Assembly (NCBI RefSeq): GCF_000737335.2
Contig: NZ_JMCC02000014.1
Location: 65,285 to 129,284 of the forward strand
DNA: 64,000 nt
Source of the DNA: Enhygromyxa salina
GTDB lineage: Bacteria; Myxococcota_A; Polyangia; Nannocystales; Nannocystaceae
Direction: 5' to 3'
Shown: positions 44,332-54,205 of the stretch, piece by piece
How the letters are laid out: each line of letters begins with the position of its first letter
Position numbering within the stretch: position 1 is the first letter of the stretch
Notes under the pieces: model-generated
What the model was told of the DNA's origin: nothing
Seen by the model: the letters and a program-made list of their open reading frames with translations, nothing else
Databases searched by the model: none
Made by a program: the position numbers and the translations under genes

Positions 44332-45515
44332 TGGCCGAGTACAAGCGCGACCAAGATCACTGCGGACCAGAGGCCAAGATCGAGACCCTGGTCATCCACG
44401 GCGGCCAGCACAGCGAGCCGGTCACGGGCGCCGTGATGCCGCCGATCTTCCAGACCTCGACCTACGTGCAGAAGTCTCCGGGCGAGCACACCGGGTTCGA
44501 GTACAGCCGCACCCAGAACCCGACCCGGTTCGCGCTCGAGCGCTCGATCGCCGCGCTCGAGGGTGGCACCCACGGGCTCGCGTTCGCCTCGGGCTGCGCG
44601 GCCACGACCGCCGTGATCCAGCTGCTCGACGCGGGCGACCACGTGATCGCGGGCGACGACATCTACGGCGGGACCTTTCGCCTGTTCGACAAGGTCATGA
44701 GCCGCCGGGGCCACCGCTTCAGCTACGTGGACCCGCGGGATCTCAGCGCGATCGAGGCCGCGTTCGAGCCCAAGACCAAGATGGTCTGGCTCGAGACCCC
44801 GACCAACCCGATGCTCAAGCTTGGCGACATCGCGGCGATCTCGGCGATGTGCAAGGCCCGGGGCGTGCTGCTGGTGGTCGACAACACCTTCATGACCCCG
44901 GTGTTTCAGCGGCCCTTCGAGCACGGCGCGGACTTGGTCGTGCACTCGACGACCAAGTACATCGGCGGGCACTCGGACGTGGTCGGTGGCGCGGTAGCGA
45001 TGCGCAGCGCCGACATGCACGAGCGGCTGCACTTCATCCAAAACTCGTGCGGCGCGGTCCCGGGGCCGCAGGACTGCTACTTGACCCTGCGCGGGATCAA
45101 GACCCTCGCGCTTCGCATGGAGCGGCACGCCAGCAACGCGATCGCGGTCGCCAAGTACTTGGAGACGCACCCCAAGATCGAGCGGGTGATCTATCCCGGG
45201 CTCGCCAGCCACCCCCAGCACGAGCTCGCGACGCGGCAGATGTCGGGCTTTGGCGGCATGGTCAGCTTCTACCTAAACGGCGGGCTCGATCAGGCCCGCC
45301 GGTTCTTGGAGACCGTCCGCGTGTTCACCCTGGCCGAGAGCCTTGGCGGGGTCGAGAGCCTGATCGAGCACCCGGCGATCATGACCCACGCGTCTGTGCC
45401 CAAGGAGAACCGCGACAAGCTCGGGATCGCCGACGGCTTCGTGCGCGTCAGCGTGGGCATCGAGCACCTCGACGATCTGCTCGCAGATCTCGATCGCGCC
45501 CTAGCGGCCGCCTGA
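44331..45515 (+). CDS. Cystathionine gamma-lyase/gamma-synthase family enzyme
   Basis: 394 residues in the Cys/Met metabolism PLP family. Visible are YSRTQNPTRFALERSIAALEGG near the N terminus, the FASGCAATTAVIQLL cofactor segment, LETPTNPML, and the PLP Lys (near 209) in HSTTKYIGGHSDVVGG. The end has the SLGGVESLIEHPAIMTHASVPKE block. Placed directly after CBS, it most likely splits cystathionine to cysteine, 2-oxobutyrate and ammonia. Gamma-lyase and gamma-synthase cannot be separated by eye. It is followed at once by a repeat element. Confidence 0.9.
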   Translation: MAEYKRDQDHCGPEAKIETLVIHGGQHSEPVTGAVMPPIFQTSTYVQKSPGEHTGFEYSRTQNPTRFALERSIAALEGGTHGLAFASGCAATTAVIQLLDAGDHVIAGDDIYGGTFRLFDKVMSRRGHRFSYVDPRDLSAIEAAFEPKTKMVWLETPTNPMLKLGDIAAISAMCKARGVLLVVDNTFMTPVFQRPFEHGADLVVHSTTKYIGGHSDVVGGAVAMRSADMHERLHFIQNSCGAVPGPQDCYLTLRGIKTLALRMERHASNAIAVAKYLETHPKIERVIYPGLASHPQHELATRQMSGFGGMVSFYLNGGLDQARRFLETVRVFTLAESLGGVESLIEHPAIMTHASVPKENRDKLGIADGFVRVSVGIEHLDDLLADLDRALAAA

Positions 45516-45540
45516 GGCCAAACCGAGGAGCCCTCCGAAG

Positions 45541-45667
45541 AGCCCCCTTCGAGGGGACCCCTTCCAGGGCTTCCAGGGGGGCCACACATGCCCCCCGCGA
45601 GCAAACGGCCCCGAGGAGCGAAGCGGCTGCAGTCGGCGAAGTGCCACGGTGCATGTGGGGGTAAAAC
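45541..45667. repeat. Diverged copy of the rpmF-plsX repeat element
   Basis: Same design as the array at 20805. A GCCCCCTTCGAGGGG hairpin and CCCTTCCAGGG stem are followed by CATGCCCCCCGCGAGCAAACGG, a GAGGAGCGAAGCGGCTGCAG core, and GCATGTGGGGGTAAAAC at the end. The outer arms (CCCCCCGC / GTGGGGG) can pair. It lies between two convergent genes. Confidence 0.7.
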
Positions 45668-45674
45668 GAAGACC

Positions 45675-46943
45675 TCAGTACCGGCGGAGCCACTGGAGCA
45701 GTGACGGTTGGTCGGTCGTGGGCCCGTCGCTCTCGGCGATGCCTGCCACGTAGACCTCACCCGCGCTGCCAATCGCGACCGCGCTCGCGTCGCCGTGCGC
45801 GGAGATTCGGTCGCTCCACACCGCGTTGCCGTCGGCATCGACCCCGATCACGATCGGCTGCGTGCCAAACCAATACGAGTTGCTGGAGTCGAGCAGGTTG
45901 GTCATGCCCACGACGACGATCTCGCCGCCCCCGGCAGCGATCGCGCGGCCCTGATCGTTCACGGTCGCCCGATCGTAGGTCTGCAGCCATTGCTCGCTGC
46001 CCGAGCCCGCGTAGCGGCCAACGGTCAGATCACCGGCCGCGTTGCCGGCCATGTAGAAGTCGTCGCCCGCGCCAACGATCATGTTCGGGCCGCCCGCGCT
46101 CGGGCTCAGGTTCCCGAGCACAGCGCCGTTGTCGAGCGAGACCAAGAACCCTGGGAAGCTGCCAAACACCGCGGTGCCGGCGTCGTTGACCGCCAGCACC
46201 TGCCCGTTGGCTTGGTTGGTCGACTTGCGCAGCACGACCTCGCCCGCGGGGTCGAGTCGCAGCAGGGTCTGCTCGTAGGATCCGCTCGCGTCTTCGTCAA
46301 AGCCGCCGATCACGAGATCCTGACCAAAGGTCCGCAGGCCCCAGATGTTGGGGTACGGGCTGTTCCACGGGATCGCTATCGGCCCGATCTCTGTGCCGTT
46401 GGCGTCGTAGCGGACCACGTCGATGTCGTCGGTGTTCCAGTCATAGGTGGCCAGGACGATCGTGCCGGCCGGCTCGGCGACCACGTAGGTCTGGCTCTGC
46501 ATCGTGGTGGCTTGCTCGGCCTCCCAGATCGGCTCACCGTCCGCGTCATAGCGGGCAAACACCGCGTTGGCCGCGACCACGACGCCGCCATCGGGGTGCG
46601 CCGCGAGGGCGACCGGTGCGAAGCCAAACTCCCCGATCGCCTCGCCGACTTGGCGCGTCCACTTTGAGTCTTTTTGCGGTGCGTCGGTGCCCCAGCCGTT
46701 CGTGCACGTGAACACCGACGCGCCCGGCAACGGCACCCGCGCCGGCTTGGCGTTCGCCAGCAGCTCGGAGCCCGGATCGACGCAGACTTGCGCTTCGCCC
46801 GTGTCCTCGGTGTCCTCGGTGTCCTCGGCGCCGTCGCCCGCGTCATCGCCATCGGAGCCCGGGCAGGCGGTGAGCAGGGTGATCGCAGCGAGGAGCGACA
46901 GTGGACGGGGGGCGTAGCGTAGGCAAGTCATGGCGAGTGACAT
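45675..46943 (-). CDS. Lipoprotein with beta-propeller-like repeats
   Basis: 422 residues from ATG 46941-46943 (or 46929-46931). A lipoprotein signal ends with LLTACPG (Cys27), then an Asp/Glu/Gly-rich linker with EDTEDTEDT. The remaining 350 residues are repeats of short beta strands with VVVAANAVFARYDADGEPIWEAE, IVLATYDWNTDDIDVVRYDANG, VVVGMTNLLDSSNS and VIGVDADGNAVWSDR. These Ala-Gly-rich strand pairs with GxxDAD-like turns every 40-45 residues suggest a seven- or eight-bladed propeller of the SBBP/lipoprotein type. It is probably surface exposed. No enzymatic motif was found. Confidence 0.72.
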   Translation of the reverse strand: MSLAMTCLRYAPRPLSLLAAITLLTACPGSDGDDAGDGAEDTEDTEDTGEAQVCVDPGSELLANAKPARVPLPGASVFTCTNGWGTDAPQKDSKWTRQVGEAIGEFGFAPVALAAHPDGGVVVAANAVFARYDADGEPIWEAEQATTMQSQTYVVAEPAGTIVLATYDWNTDDIDVVRYDANGTEIGPIAIPWNSPYPNIWGLRTFGQDLVIGGFDEDASGSYEQTLLRLDPAGEVVLRKSTNQANGQVLAVNDAGTAVFGSFPGFLVSLDNGAVLGNLSPSAGGPNMIVGAGDDFYMAGNAAGDLTVGRYAGSGSEQWLQTYDRATVNDQGRAIAAGGGEIVVVGMTNLLDSSNSYWFGTQPIVIGVDADGNAVWSDRISAHGDASAVAIGSAGEVYVAGIAESDGPTTDQPSLLQWLRRY

Positions 46944-47100
46944 GGGCGTACCACGAGCGTCATGCACCGATCGATTTGGCCGCCAATCGATGACCCGTGC
47001 GGCCCCACGCGGGCACCTGCCGCTCATCCCGGGCACCCGTCGCTGCGGGTTGCGTGCAGCGAAGTGGAGCCAAGCCCCACCCAACCCCCAAGCAGTTGGT

Positions 47101-48840
47101 TCACTCGTAGTAGACGACGTAGCTGCTCAGCAAGATCCGCCCGCGGCTCCCCGTGACCGGCACGCCGCCAAACATGCCGACATAGTCGAGCGTGTTGGGC
47201 TGCCCAAGCGTCACGTCGTCGGTGATGTCGACGATCCACGGCTGGACCGGCTGGCCTGGGCACCACCCTGCCCGCCCGGGCGTCCAGTTGCCCCACTGGC
47301 CTGGGACCACGCCCTCGTCAGCCGCCTCGCCGCAGCGCTGGTTGGCGACGTCACCCGAGAACTCCCGCGTGTAGCTGCTCGCACCGTTGACCGTGAACTC
47401 GTGCTGATGGTTGCACCACTCGGCGCAGTTGCTGGTCTCTTGGCCGTGGCCCGAGATCAACGCGACAAACTCCACCTTGGTCGCGTTCGCTGGCGGCGTG
47501 AACTCGACGCTGGGCCAGTCGTTGTAGTTGTCGTTGAACCCCTTGTTGCCGGTGAAGGCCGGAACCAGGGTCTTGCTGGCGCCCCCCGGCCGACCGGTGT
47601 TGCGCAGGCGAAAGCGCATGTCCCAGGTCGAGGGGTTCATGTTCCAGCGCATCCCAAACCGGAAGTGCTGATCCCCGCCGGCGGCCACCAGGCCAAGCAT
47701 GGGGGTGGTGTCGAACACCCACTTGCGCACGCCCGCCCGGGCGTAGGGCGTGATCCAGCGGAACACCTCGCGGACCTCACCGTCGCAGGCTTGGGTGTCG
47801 CACCAATGCACGAACGCCTCGTAGTCCCAGTGCCCGCAGTCGTCGCCGGGGCTCGGCCCGCACTCGCCGGTCACGACCATCTCCATGGTGTCGAAGCCGT
47901 CCATGGCCGCGGCGTCGGGGAAGCTCGCCGTCCAGATCTGATTGTTGAAATTGTTGGCGAAGGGTCCGTCCTGGCCACCCGGTCCGTCGGGCGGAAACTC
48001 GACCTGATCGAGCAGCGCGACCTCGGTGACGTCGGCCTGGGCCGCGAGCTCGAGCTCCTGGGCGTGGCGGAAGTTGTAGTAGCGCGGGGTGTAGGCCAGC
48101 ACCGGGGCCGTCTGCGCGAAGCTGCCCCCGCCCGTGTCGCTCGTCGAGTTTGGGTACTCCCACTGCTGAAAGCGATCGATCGCGGCGACCATCGCGGTCG
48201 GGTTGGCGGCGTAGAACTGACCCAGGCTGCCCGTGATCGCGCTGGGCGCCTGGGTCACGAAGTGCACGCGCTCCGACCAAAAATCGATCTCGGCCTGATC
48301 CAGCGACGCGAGCGACTGGCCGATCTTGGTCTGCCAGATCTCGGCGCCTGCCGCTGGATCCGCGTCGCTGTTGAGGAAGAACCAGTGCACGTTGTGCGGG
48401 GCGCGACTGAACAGCTCGGCGTTGAAGCTGTTGCGCAGGGAGTCGCTGGTGCCGTTGGCCAGGTGATTGACAAACACGTAGCTGTCACACCCAGAGAAGC
48501 TGTCCGCCATGCTCCACGGGCCAAACGTGGTCTCGACGCTGAAGTCGCCCGCGACGTCCCCCCAGCCGGATCCGGTGCCCTCGAGCCGGACGTCGATCGG
48601 GAGCCCGAGGTCCTCACAGATCTGGCTGGGCCCACCGTCGCCATCTCCATCGCCGTCGCCGTCCCCGTCGCCCGGGTCGCCATCGCCGTCACCGGGGTCA
48701 CCGTCGCCGTCACCAGGATCACCGTCGCCATCGCCGGTGGTCTCGGTCGTCTGGCCCGTCTCCGTTGCTGCGCCGCCCCCACACCCCACCAGCGCAATTG
48801 GCACGAACAACAACAACGGACGCAACCGGACCAAGCTCAT
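47101..48840 (-). CDS. PNGase F-like lipoprotein
   Basis: 579 residues from ATG 48838-48840. Lipoprotein signal with VGC at Cys20, then a linker of Gly-Asp-Pro repeats (about 30-70), typical of this bacterial group. The C-terminal 200 residues match peptide-N-glycosidase F: ISGHGQETSNCAEWCNHQHEFTVNG, with the GHG and the Cys-x-x-x-Cys pattern of PNGase_F_C, and WCPGQPVQPWIVDITDD. The middle (about 75-330) has the N-terminal beta-sandwich expected of the family. PNGase F releases N-glycans from glycoproteins; here it would act at or beyond the cell surface. The catalytic acids could not be assigned with certainty. Confidence 0.82.
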   Translation of the reverse strand: MSLVRLRPLLLFVPIALVGCGGGAATETGQTTETTGDGDGDPGDGDGDPGDGDGDPGDGDGDGDGDGDGGPSQICEDLGLPIDVRLEGTGSGWGDVAGDFSVETTFGPWSMADSFSGCDSYVFVNHLANGTSDSLRNSFNAELFSRAPHNVHWFFLNSDADPAAGAEIWQTKIGQSLASLDQAEIDFWSERVHFVTQAPSAITGSLGQFYAANPTAMVAAIDRFQQWEYPNSTSDTGGGSFAQTAPVLAYTPRYYNFRHAQELELAAQADVTEVALLDQVEFPPDGPGGQDGPFANNFNNQIWTASFPDAAAMDGFDTMEMVVTGECGPSPGDDCGHWDYEAFVHWCDTQACDGEVREVFRWITPYARAGVRKWVFDTTPMLGLVAAGGDQHFRFGMRWNMNPSTWDMRFRLRNTGRPGGASKTLVPAFTGNKGFNDNYNDWPSVEFTPPANATKVEFVALISGHGQETSNCAEWCNHQHEFTVNGASSYTREFSGDVANQRCGEAADEGVVPGQWGNWTPGRAGWCPGQPVQPWIVDITDDVTLGQPNTLDYVGMFGGVPVTGSRGRILLSSYVVYYE

Positions 48841-48930
48841 GCTCGCGACGATAGCGGAGCGCCAGCAGTTTGACGAGCAGCGTGGCACCGTGAGACTCAG
48901 ATCGACGGCGTCTTGGACGTCGTCGCTCGC

Positions 48931-49923
48931 ATGCGCGCACAGGTCTATTCGCAGTATGGCGGCCCCGAGGTGCTCGAGCTGCGCACGGACCTGCCCGAGC
49001 CTCGCCCCGGCCCAACCGAAGTGCTGGTCGAAGTTCGCGCGTCGGCGGTCAACCCCGTCGACTGGAAGCTGCGGCGAGGCAACCTGCGCAAGGTCTTGCG
49101 CCGGCCGTTTCCGATCGTCCCAGGCCGGGACTTCTGCGGCGTGGTGCTCGAGTGCGGATCCCAGGCAACCACCGTCGCCCGGGGTGACGAGGTGTTTGGG
49201 CTGACGCCGCTGCGTGGTCCCGGCAGCCACGCCGATCGAATCTGCGTGCCCGAGCAGAACCTGGCCCTCGCGCCGCGACGCCTGCACGGCTTCGAAGCTG
49301 CAGCGGTCCCGCTGGTTGGGTTGACGGCGATCCAGGCCAGCGAGGCGGCGCAGCTGCGGGCCGGCGATCGGGCGCTGGTCCACGGCGGCGCCGGGGCGGT
49401 CGGGGCCTTGGTCGTCCAGTACCTGCGGCACCTCGGCGTGGCGGTCAGCGCGACCGCCAGCGCGCGCAACCTCGACTACCTGCGCTCGCTCGGCGCCGAT
49501 CCGATCGACTACCGGAGCGAGCGCTTCGAGGCGCAGGTGGACCAGCTCGACGCTGTGATCGACTGCGTGGGCGGCGAGGTCGAGCGCCGCTCGTTCGCGG
49601 TCCTGCGTCGCGGCGGCCGGCTCGTGACCGTGGCCGGGCCCGACCCCGACGCCGAGCTCAACCTCGTCAACGCGATCAAGCTTGGCGCGCCCACGTCCAT
49701 GCGGCTGCTGGGTCAGCTCGCCCGCGGCCGCCGCTACCAGTTCGTCAGCGCGCGCGTGGATCACAAGCGGCTCGTACAGCTCGCGCAGATCGTCGACGCC
49801 CGCACAATCGAAGTCCGCATCGATCACGAGCTCGGCGTCATGGGTCTCGCGCAGCTCGCCCAGGCCCACGCAGCCGGCGAGCGCGGCGAGGCCCGGGGCA
49901 AGCTCGTCATCGACCACAAATAG
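48931..49923 (+). CDS. NAD(P)-dependent medium-chain oxidoreductase, quinone oxidoreductase type
   Basis: 330 residues from ATG 48931. The GroES-like N-terminal domain has PGPTEVLVEVRASAVNPVDWKLR and PIVPGRDFCGVVLECG, and the Rossmann domain has the AGAVGALVVQYLRHLG cofactor loop. The zinc-binding residues of alcohol dehydrogenases are missing, so this belongs to the zinc-independent quinone reductase branch. Its substrate is unknown. It runs divergently from the PNGase F-like gene, about 90 bp apart, and ends before a terminator that serves the genes beyond it. Confidence 0.82.
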   Translation: MRAQVYSQYGGPEVLELRTDLPEPRPGPTEVLVEVRASAVNPVDWKLRRGNLRKVLRRPFPIVPGRDFCGVVLECGSQATTVARGDEVFGLTPLRGPGSHADRICVPEQNLALAPRRLHGFEAAAVPLVGLTAIQASEAAQLRAGDRALVHGGAGAVGALVVQYLRHLGVAVSATASARNLDYLRSLGADPIDYRSERFEAQVDQLDAVIDCVGGEVERRSFAVLRRGGRLVTVAGPDPDAELNLVNAIKLGAPTSMRLLGQLARGRRYQFVSARVDHKRLVQLAQIVDARTIEVRIDHELGVMGLAQLAQAHAAGERGEARGKLVIDHK

Positions 49924-49933
49924 CGTCGAGGGA

Positions 49934-49967
49934 TCAAAAAAAGAGGGCGGCCGAAGCCACCCCCTCT
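49934..49967 (-). terminator. Rho-independent terminator of the ompA-like/agmX-like transcript
   Basis: On the minus strand, AGAGGGGGTGGCTTC and GCCGCCCTCT form a stem of about 10 bp followed by seven T's. It lies some 45 nt past the stop codon at 50011, which fits minus-strand termination. The reverse reading (plus strand) also pairs, so it may stop the oxidoreductase transcript too. Confidence 0.8.
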
Positions 49968-50010
49968 GTTCGCTTGCGGTGAGCCAGCGACCTGGCCCAC
50001 ACCAACAAAC

Positions 50011-50399
50011 TCAGCTCGCCGGCGCGGCGGCGGGCTTCGCCTCGAACTTCCAGCTGAAGGTCGCCTGACCTTCACGGGCGTCGGGCGGATCGAGCTGCAG
50101 GCCGTCGATCGCCGAGATCACGCACGAGGACAGCTCGTCCGGAGCGTTGCTGCTCGCCTCGTCCACGACCGGGTTCATGATCTTCCCGGTCTTCTTCTCG
50201 ACCGTGAAGTTGACCACCACGGTGCCGCCAACGCTCTCGTCGGTGCGCAGCGCGACGTCGTAGCAGTCCTTGAGGTCGGCCCCGCGGGTCTCGACCAGCT
50301 CACGCGTGACTTCGCGGTAGCTGTCGGGGTCGCGGGCGATGAACGTGCAGCCGACGCTGAGCAGCAGCGGCGCGATGACGGCGAACTTGATCATGCCCT

Positions 50400-50403
<4 letters not shown>
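50011..50403 (-). CDS. AgmX/PglI C-terminal domain lipoprotein
   Basis: 130 residues from GTG 50401-50403, preceded by GAAGG at 6 nt. A lipoprotein signal with LLLSVGC (Cys19). The mature chain has the TonB-like AgmX/PglI pattern: LKDCYDVALRTDESVGGTVVVNFTVEKKTGKI, then SSCVISAIDGLQLDPPD, and FSWKFEA, with two conserved Cys that could pair. In myxobacteria such proteins are often found with gliding-motility or envelope machinery. Its start overlaps the stop of the OmpA-like gene by 4 bp, so it is co-transcribed with it. Confidence 0.85.
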
Positions 50404-51119
<716 letters not shown>

Positions 51120-51167
51120 TGGGGGACTTCCTGCTGCCGCAACGCGAAAGTCGGCGACAGCGCCGAC

Positions 51168-51196
51168 ATCATTCAAGCCGTTCACACATTTGGCAA
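51168..51196 (-). promoter_or_regulatory. Putative promoter of the ompA-like gene
   Basis: On the minus strand, -35-like TTGCCA (51191-51196) and -10-like AATGAT (51168-51173) stand exactly 17 bp apart, about 50 nt upstream of the start. The TTGCCA matches consensus at 5 of 6 positions. A TCGGCG/CGCCGA hairpin follows at 51151-51166 in the likely leader. Confidence 0.5.
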
Positions 51197-51357
51197 CCCT
51201 AGAACGCAGACTCGTTGGCAACAGCAAAAGCCGTGACCCCGCCCGCGCTGCCAACTGAAATTACCAACCGCCAAGTTAGCCGTCACTTTGCGACAGTTGA
51301 TCCATCTTTGCTGCGCGCGGGCTCGCGCGAGCCCAGCATCGAGAGTAGCCTCCGGCG

Positions 51358-52353
51358 ATGGCTCTTCGCTGCGTGGGTCCTCTGTGCCTGTCTCTGCTGC
51401 TGCCGAGTCTCGCGTTCGCAGCTCCTCCCGACGATGGGGCGAGCGATGGACCCACGATCCAGCGGCCGGCGACGGGTCCCGCTCCTGCGCCCATCAGCCC
51501 TGTAGAAACAGGTGTTCCCGTCACTGCACCGACTGAACCGGACGAACAATCGGTGTCCGAGGACACGCAACCGAGTGACGCCGAAACGCCGACGCCCGAT
51601 CCCGATCCCGATCCTGCGCCGATCGTGGATCCAGGGGCGAACCCGCCCCGCGACGACACCAGCGAGTCTGATCCTGCGCCCAAGCAAGAAGATCTCTCGA
51701 ACCTATTGGGCAGCGACGAACCAGAGGACAGCTCGCCGCGCGTGCGTGTGTCCGCCTCGCCAACCACCAACCGTGTCGATCGCAGCGAGCGACTGCGCAA
51801 CTACTACGCAAGGACCTACCGGCCCGCGCACAACCCCCAGCGGCTGTACTTCGCCGCCCGAGCTGCGTACGCACTGTCGGGCACCAGCACCGGGATCGGC
51901 GGCGGCCGGATGGGCTCGGCCAACGTCGAGCTTGGCCAGACTTGGAACTTCATCGGCTATGGGATCGGCGCCGCGGTGTACGGCGGCGAGCTGACCTTCG
52001 GCGAGAACGGGGTCGAGAAATTCGCCGGCATGCTCGTCGGCGGCGGCCCAAGCCTGGGGCTGGGTCGGCTCGGGCTGTTCGGGCGCGGCTACATCGACGC
52101 GCGGCTGGGCTACAATTTTTTCTACGCGCCGGTCTCGAGCACCCGCGTGGGCATGATCGATCCCCCGGACGCCGCCCCCCACGGCCCCAAGCTGCAGCTG
52201 GACGCCGGGCTGTTGTTTCATGACTCCGAGAGCCGAAGGTTCCGCCACGGCATCGGCGTGAACCTGGGCTGGCAGCTGTTGGTCCACAGCTTCGCGGGCG
52301 AGTACCCGGTGCTGAACACCTTCAACGTCGGGCTTGGGTACTTCTTCGGCTGA
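51358..52353 (+). CDS. Putative outer-membrane beta-barrel protein with disordered N-terminal linker
   Basis: 331 residues. A signal peptide (hydrophobic about 6-20, ending AFA-AP) leads to about 120 residues rich in Pro, Asp, Thr and Ser with DPDPDP runs. Then comes a compact beta region of about 190 residues: RLYFAARAAYALSGTST, WNFIGYGIGAAVYGGELTF, GRGYIDARLGYNFFYAP, and a C-terminal NVGLGYFFG strand with Phe near the end, as outer-membrane barrels require. It is divergent from the ompA-like gene. I recognise no specific family. Confidence 0.75.
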   Translation: MALRCVGPLCLSLLLPSLAFAAPPDDGASDGPTIQRPATGPAPAPISPVETGVPVTAPTEPDEQSVSEDTQPSDAETPTPDPDPDPAPIVDPGANPPRDDTSESDPAPKQEDLSNLLGSDEPEDSSPRVRVSASPTTNRVDRSERLRNYYARTYRPAHNPQRLYFAARAAYALSGTSTGIGGGRMGSANVELGQTWNFIGYGIGAAVYGGELTFGENGVEKFAGMLVGGGPSLGLGRLGLFGRGYIDARLGYNFFYAPVSSTRVGMIDPPDAAPHGPKLQLDAGLLFHDSESRRFRHGIGVNLGWQLLVHSFAGEYPVLNTFNVGLGYFFG

Positions 52354-52366
52354 TCGGCGAAGTCCC

Positions 52367-54205
52367 CTACCCGCCCAGGCGCTGGATCGCGTCTTCGAGC
52401 ACCGATCGATATGCAGGCGGGACCAGATCCAGCTGCTGGCGAATGTACGGGACCAGCTCCGCGCTGCTCAGCGCGCTGATCGCCGCGGTCACGTGGCTGA
52501 TGTAGTGCTCGTCGGCTTCGCGCAGCCGATCGCACAGGAAGTCCAAGGCCTCGACGGTGTTGATCCGCCCGATCGCCCGGACCGCGGCCGTGCGCGCATC
52601 GACGACGTCCGGGAGGTCCCGGGCTTCGAACACGCGGCGCAGACGGTCGAAGGCGTGGGGGAAGTACAGGTTGCTGATCGCTTCCGCGGCCCGGCGCCGG
52701 ACCTCGGCGTCGTCGCTGCGCAGCGCCTTGGCGAGGGTCGAGAAGCTGCGCTTGAACCTCAGGACCCCGAGCGCCTCGGCGACCTCGCGCCGCACGGCGA
52801 CGTCGCCCGTGTCATACATGCGCTCGAGCGCCGCGATCACCGGGTACGCCCGAATGCCCTTGAGCCGCGTGACGATCTCGGCCCGCGAGGTCTTGCCCGT
52901 GCGGGCCTGCTCGCCAAGCTCGAGCACCAACAGCAACGCGTGGCGGCGCACGTAGTCCGGGAACCGCCGATCGGCCATCACCCCCGCGGCGATCAACGCA
53001 GGGTCGCCCTCGAGCTCCCACTCCGCTAGGTCGACGTACCAGACCTCTTCGTAGTCGGGCAGGCGCTTGAGAAACTCCGGGACCGGGATCGGGCGCGGCG
53101 CGTCCTCGGGGTTGTTGCCGAGCCGCGACAGCAACCTGCGGTAGCGCTCGCGGCCCTTGATCTCGAGCTGCGCGACCTTGGCGTAGACCTCGGCGGCGTG
53201 GCGAAACGCCCGCACCGAGACGTAGGACTCGGCGGCGGCCAGGTAGGCGTTCTCGACGATCTGGACGGGGTGCCCATGCGCGCTGGCGTCCTCGCCCGCC
53301 TTGAGCCAGGCCTCGCCAGCGCGCAGGCGCAGGTCGTCGGCGTAGGGCAGCCCCGCGCGCGCGCAGTAGTCGGCCGCCTCGCGCAGGATCCCGGCGACGG
53401 CGTGGTGCTCTCCCGCCTGCCGCGCGAGGGTCACGAACGCCTCGTAGAGCCGCAGCGCGTCGAGCTTGAGCGCGTCGTCCCGCAGGATTCGCACGCTGTT
53501 GAGACAGCCCTCGGCGACGTTCTCGAAGGTGCCTGTCTCGGTGCCGATCCGGGCGAGCAGCTGGTAGCAGTCAAACGCCCGCTCGCGCAGGCCCTCGGTC
53601 TCGAACCGATCGGCGACCTCCTCGACGGCGGTGGTCGCCTCGGCGAGCGCCTGCCGGGCCCGATCGGACTCGAGCCGGTGCAGACACAGGCCGTAGTTGA
53701 TCCGCGCGAGCGCCTGCTCGTAGGGGCGATCGGCGACCGCGGCCATGCGCTCGACGCCGCGGCCGTCGATCAGCTCGGCCCACAGCTGCGCAGCCTCGGC
53801 GTCATGCCCGGCGCGCTCGAGCTCGATCGCGCGGTGGATCGGCATGTTGGCGAGCTCGAACCAAGTCGCGGCGTCGCGGTGGTGACCGGCGCGCGACAGG
53901 TACACGCCAAACAGCCGTATCGCCTGCTGATCGGCCTCGCCCGCGTCGATCTCGGTGCGCAGACGATCGAGCGCGGCCTGGCCCGGTGCCTCGGTCTTGC
54001 CCAGGTACGCCCAGCACGCCGCCGCGTCGCGAAACTGCCCAAGCGCCCGCAGCGACTCGGCCATCGCCCGCAGCCACTCCTCGTACTCGAAGTCGATCCG
54101 ATCGACGACCTCGATCAGCTTGCGCAGGTTGGCCAGCGCCTCGCGCCAGCGACCGCCTCGCATCGCGGCCTCGGCCCGGACCCACAGCACCGCGGTGTCG
54201 ATCAA
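52367..54205 (-). CDS. TPR/HEAT-repeat protein of the MoxR-vWA cluster
   Basis: 612 residues. The N-terminal 390 residues are helical repeats with TPR-like alternation (REALANLRKLIEVVDRIDFEYEEW, AATWFELANMPIHRAIELERAGHDAEAAQLWAEL, RLYEAFVTLARQAGEHHAVAG). The last 200 residues are HEAT-like (ALLLVLELGEQART..., YPVIAALERMYDTGDVAVRREVAEALG, AEVRRRAAEAISNL). No catalytic motif is seen, so it is probably a scaffold or adaptor. The start is a TTG overlapping the vWA gene stop by 4 bp, showing tight coupling. It is the last of five genes in the MoxR-vWA run and was probably retained for its role with the upstream proteins. Confidence 0.78.
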   Translation of the reverse strand: MIDTAVLWVRAEAAMRGGRWREALANLRKLIEVVDRIDFEYEEWLRAMAESLRALGQFRDAAACWAYLGKTEAPGQAALDRLRTEIDAGEADQQAIRLFGVYLSRAGHHRDAATWFELANMPIHRAIELERAGHDAEAAQLWAELIDGRGVERMAAVADRPYEQALARINYGLCLHRLESDRARQALAEATTAVEEVADRFETEGLRERAFDCYQLLARIGTETGTFENVAEGCLNSVRILRDDALKLDALRLYEAFVTLARQAGEHHAVAGILREAADYCARAGLPYADDLRLRAGEAWLKAGEDASAHGHPVQIVENAYLAAAESYVSVRAFRHAAEVYAKVAQLEIKGRERYRRLLSRLGNNPEDAPRPIPVPEFLKRLPDYEEVWYVDLAEWELEGDPALIAAGVMADRRFPDYVRRHALLLVLELGEQARTGKTSRAEIVTRLKGIRAYPVIAALERMYDTGDVAVRREVAEALGVLRFKRSFSTLAKALRSDDAEVRRRAAEAISNLYFPHAFDRLRRVFEARDLPDVVDARTAAVRAIGRINTVEALDFLCDRLREADEHYISHVTAAISALSSAELVPYIRQQLDLVPPAYRSVLEDAIQRLGG

